A stretch of DNA of 64,000 bases, from NCBI GenBank assembly GCA_021014325.1, contig CM037467.1:5084001-5148000 (forward strand), written 5' to 3'. Shown piece by piece: positions 60,163 to 64,000 of this stretch. The position numbers and the translations under genes were made by a program. Within the stretch, counting starts at the first letter, position 1; each line of letters begins with the position of its first letter. The DNA comes from Plazaster borealis (Eukaryota; Echinodermata; Asteroidea; Forcipulatida; Labidiasteridae). The notes beneath the pieces were generated by a model that ran no database searches, was not told where the DNA came from, and worked only from the letters and a program-made list of their open reading frames with translations.

Positions 60163-60541
60163 CGGGGGCACTATGTGGATTGGTTTTTCAGTCTCTACCT
60201 GACTGTGTGGGCTTTCCCTGGAATAATTCTCTGGGGTTTCCTCCCACATCTAAAACTGAAACTTCCTCCTCATTTTTCATTTCATTTATTCTGGTTGTGA
60301 AGCCAAGGACTCTCATAAAGCGAACTTAATCACTGTATTAGCCAAGAACCCCATGGAGAGAAGACAAAGAAGGAAGTTTCAGTTTTAGATGTGGGAGGGA
60401 AACCCCAGAGAATTATTCCAGGGAAAACCCACTCATTCAGGTAAGGACTGAAAACCCAATCCACATAGTGCCCCCGGCGTGATTTGAACCGGGATCCTAG
60501 AGGTGGAAGGCGAAGAAAGATACCACTACACCAATCCGACC
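60163..60541. repeat. inverted pair of tRNA-Gly-like SINE sequences
   Basis: Body sequence (cactatgtggattggttttt, aggtttcctcccacatct-type) on the + strand at 60163-60265 is mirrored at 60377-60478, and the - strand copy keeps its tRNA-like head (gatttgaaccgggatcctag). The loop carries ttctggttgtgaagccaagg. Confidence 0.75.
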
Positions 60542-61828
60542 ACCCAACCATCTTTGAAGCTAGAGCTGTATGTGCAGATGCAGTTGGCTAACACCTACAA
60601 AGAAGATGCAACTTTTATTTCCAGTCTGAGCTTAAAAAGTTTGTAAAGAATTTGTCTTTGAAGGTTTTTTTGTAGACAATGCGGTTTCAAAACAAAAACA
60701 CACAAAAACTTTGCCATATGCCACAGCGATTTACACAAACTACATGTACATGTGTCGTGCAAAATTGTTTGTACAAATAATTTATTTTAAGTTTTTAATT
60801 AACTACCACTTATCATTGGTAGATTTTTGTATGTACTATCTTAAATGAAAGCTTATAACTTTCTCAAATCTATAACAATAGCTAATTAAAATTTTATTCA
60901 GGCATGAGATTTGTCAAAAATTTTCTTTGATCTCCCTGCACCTCAAGATTTTCTTGATGAGAGATTTGCCCTTTTAACATCCTCTCAATTCAGGGGTTTC
61001 ATCATCACACCAAGAGGAAACTTCTCTAAAATTTTCATTTTTTTAAATTTTTTTTTTTTTAACAATCTCACCCTGTTTAATTGAAATTTTTGGGTCAAAT
61101 CGGCTAAACATCAAACCAAGCGTCTTTAAACGGTGTGTTGGTGGCCAGTACAATCATTGCAAGGATTCCCTAAAAAGGTTTCACTTTAGAAGTTTAACAT
61201 CTCACCAACTACCCGGGAGGACCAAGCCAGACAAGTGCCACAAAGAAACCTCCGATGGTACAACTGCTTTTTAAACACACACGCATCCACGACGCTGAAT
61301 CAAAGACACTGAATCAAAATCTTGAGATCAACACAGCCCCAAAACTTACTTCCAGTGTACCGTGTACTTCCAGGCCCACATTGGACTAGTTAGTCACAAA
61401 TGAACGCACTGTAACTCCAACAGATGATTTTGAAAGACGATGAAATTTAGAGGAATTATCATCATGGAATTGTTGGCCGACCACCACACCACAAAGAAGA
61501 TAATATTCTGTGTTGCTTCATCAGAATGCCAGTTTTTCTCTGGGGGTTTGTGCCAGGCTAGATGGTTTTAGTGAACCAACTTGTCTTGTTCTTAATCTCT
61601 GAGCAGGGCTATCAGTCTTCAGTGCCGCCACACGTCTTGCTTTGCTGACAGGCTTGGTGGAACAAGATTACACAAGTCTTAGTCATCATTCACATTTGCA
61701 TAGAATATTTTTTAGTCTAATCTTTGTCTTATTGTTACCAAGTTGTGAAATTACACGATTCGTACCCTTTGGCCAATTTGTTAGAGTTGCTTAATTTGCC
61801 AAGCACTGCAAACTTTTCTTAAGAGCAG

Positions 61829-61945
61829 GGGCCAATTTCATAGAGCTGCTTCAAATTTCAGCTTAGCAAAATTTAGCAGGATACCAGCCACAAATGGTGC
61901 ATGCGATATATAATTTTTGGCTGGTAACCGAATATTTCTGGTAAG
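61829..61945. mobile_element. 'gggcccaatttcatagagct' MITE, left part only
   Basis: ggggccaatttcatagagct, caggataccagccacaaatg and ggctggtaacc; the right terminus is missing. Confidence 0.65.
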
Positions 61946-62209
61946 CAAGTTTACACACTATCATGTAATTGTTATCAACATACTTTGTGACTGAAAAATC
62001 GGGCTAAGCAGACATGTTTGAGAACAGTCTTCTGTTGATCGCGTCTGAAATACATGTCTTAGATCCAGGTTTTATTTTGACCGGGCTGTGAAATAATTGT
62101 ACCTCTGATCTGACATATGAGTACTCATTACACAGGGAAGATATTTTGCCCTTTGGAAATGAGCACAAGGGCTGACCTACAAATGGTATATTGATGGACT
62201 GGCAAAAAC

Positions 62210-62351
62210 GTCACTAGTGCACATCTATGCAACCCTGTAGGACTGTTAGTGACCAGAAGAGGGTCATTGTTTCCAAGGCTGAAGGCTGAGGAAAATAGCA
62301 CCCTCTGCTGGTCACTTACAGGCCAAGGGGAGATAGATGTGCACTAGTGAC
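62210..62351. mobile_element. foldback element with CTCF-like motifs in both arms
   Basis: gtcactagtgcacatctat and atagatgtgcactagtgac are exact inverted ends. Each arm contains gtgaccag-agaggg (62250-62262; reversed at 62299-62313). The centre is ccaaggctgaaggctgagga. Confidence 0.8.
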
Positions 62352-62670
62352 CTAATGTCTTTTATAACACACCTCAGTCCAAAGTATGAAATAAGAAATG
62401 ATATTCTTCAGGGTTTTATTCAACAATTAAATCAACGCTGTTAGTTTCCCTAGATTCATTTGTTTTACTTGCTGTTCACTCTTCACATCATGACAGGGTG
62501 CTGTAACCAGTCACAAATGTTGAGTATATTGCTCAATTGGGAACTAACTCCAGGAATTATGCACACGCCATGTCTTAACATGCATCTAGTTCATGCTGGT
62601 GCAAATTTCATACACAAGCCAACCAGGATACAAAACCAGCAAGAGGTGTGTTTCAGGCTGTTTAAGTTAA

Positions 62671-63048
62671 AGGGAGGGTATACGTTTGGTAATCACTCTT
62701 AAAATTAATGGCAATAAAAACCTACTTGGTCAGAAGTACAGCAGCTTTCAATAGTATTAGGCATTTTGAGAATCATTTCACTTAGAAGTAAAGTGGTTAT
62801 GGAAAAAGATATCACTTTTTATCCCCCAAAATTTGAATCTGAGAAACTGTCTGATACGTTTCTCAGATTGTGTATTCCAATTATGGATTATTCTTCCTGC
62901 GTGGACATAACTGCTCCGGATTTTTGGCGATCTCTCAAAAACGCGACCACCTTTTGAAATGAAATTTTCACAGGTTAGTTTTATTGTAGGCCTATATCAA
63001 CTTTTATATGTAGCGAATGGTTCCAAAAACCAAAGTTATACTTTCCCT
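62671..63048. mobile_element. Kolobok-like MITE, full length, TTAA-flanked
   Basis: agggagggtatacgtttggt to gttatactttccct, with TTAA at 62667-62670 and 63049-63052. Same family as 22661-23050. Confidence 0.85.
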
Positions 63049-63327
63049 TTAATAGCAACCTTACTGACATTCGGAGGGAAACAAAAATGGGAAATCAGAT
63101 TAAAGTAAGAAGCTTATCATGCCTGCTTTGACTATAGTGAAACTTACCTTGGCAAGGATTGGTTTGGCTACTCGACGAGGCTGACTTGGACTTGACAATT
63201 GATGAACCTCAGTTACCAGACTTGAGTGCCATTGCAAGTGGAGAGATCCTATGTGTACATTAACAATATTAGTTGTATTTATCCAATGTGAGAAACAGTG
63301 GCAACATCAAGGAAAATATGACATGAA

Positions 63328-63638
63328 AGGTACTGTGCACGTTTGGTGATGACTCTGAACAAATATTAGCATAAAAACTTACGGAGAGCTGTTGATAGTA
63401 TAAAACATTACAGGAAACGACTCCCTCTGAAGTAACGTAGTTTTTGAGAAAGACGTAATTTCTAACTAAATAATAAAAACTTCTTGCAAGAAGTTTTTAT
63501 TTCTATCTGAAAGCACACAAATTTGTACAACAAGGGTGTTTTTTCTTTCATCATTTTCTTTCAACTTCGATGACCAATTGAGCCCAAATTTTCACAGGCT
63601 TGTTATTTTATGCATGTTGGGATACGTGTTCAGTGCCT
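63328..63638. mobile_element. Kolobok-like MITE, second copy of the 59514 type
   Basis: aggtactgtgcacgtttggt at the left, cacaggcttgttattttatg and cagtgcct then TTAA at the right; hairpin aaacttcttgcaagaagttt in the centre. Confidence 0.75.
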
Positions 63639-64000
63639 TTAAGAGCAGATATTACATGTATCACCCAGTAAAACCAGACCCGAGTTTGTCTATGTCAAAC
63701 TCGAGTGAGTACTCACCGGTTTGGGAATGAGCACTTTTCAACATGATCTTTTTTATCTGATCAAAAGTTAATAAGGCGTGAACAGGCGGTTTAAGGGCCA
63801 CTGCCTGTGAGTTTACTGACAAAAATATCTACAAAGTTTCAGGTTCTTTTTCATAATGTGAAGTATCTGGGAAAAGTGTTAAGTGTTTTTATGAAAACAA
63901 CTTTGAATCATAAAAATCTAGCCGATATATCTCGGGTCTGTATTTTATAGGCAATTCACATAATGAGTCAAGTGATCTATAATACACTAAGACACAAAAT

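Noticed and set aside
1..64000. CRISPR array, bacterial operon or phage-type system
   Set aside because: Direct repeats here are head-to-tail satellites without spacers, and gene structure is intron-containing throughout.

Overview
The window is animal nuclear DNA: AT-rich, with introns, GT-AG splice sites and dense dispersed repeats. The tRNA-derived SINEs, the palindromic MITE-like elements and a single ancestral-type copy of a gene that vertebrates keep as several paralogues suggest an invertebrate deuterostome, most likely an echinoderm. The species is inference.

One protein-coding gene can be assembled, on the + strand, from 14 coding exons between 5419 and 46975. The exons join without a frameshift into a 2289-nt frame (762 aa plus stop). 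The domain order is SH3, WW, a compressed tandem WW pair, PH, then RhoGAP. This is the ARHGAP9/12/15/27 family of Rho-family GTPase-activating proteins. The RhoGAP domain keeps its arginine finger and the other diagnostic residues, so it should be catalytic. Introns 1-8 are phase 0, introns 9-12 phase 1 and intron 13 phase 2. A non-coding first exon is inferred upstream, with a candidate donor at 618/619, and a 3' UTR may run to about 47.8 kb.

Most of the rest is mobile-element debris. (a) tRNA-derived SINEs have heads resembling tRNA-Leu(CAA), tRNA-Gly, tRNA-Glu and a Lys/Asn-like tRNA. (b) Several families of short inverted-repeat DNA elements are present. They include TTAA-flanked Kolobok-like MITEs, two TTAA-flanked piggyBac-like elements nested in other elements, an element with hAT-like ends, and several long palindromes. 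(c) Two homologous blocks may be Penelope-like remnants, and one stretch is a degraded LINE tail. (d) There are minisatellites with periods of 82, 47, 16 and 14 bp.

Layout: 1-5395 is upstream sequence with a probable promoter and first exon, SINEs and a perfect 75-bp-arm palindrome. 5396-46975 is the gene, with introns up to 13.4 kb. 46976-47845 is a probable 3' UTR and flank. 47846-64000 is intergenic repeat-rich sequence with no convincing gene. No prokaryotic operon, CRISPR array or functional RNA gene was found. The most interesting material is the nested and palindromic transposon structure and the unusual WW module.
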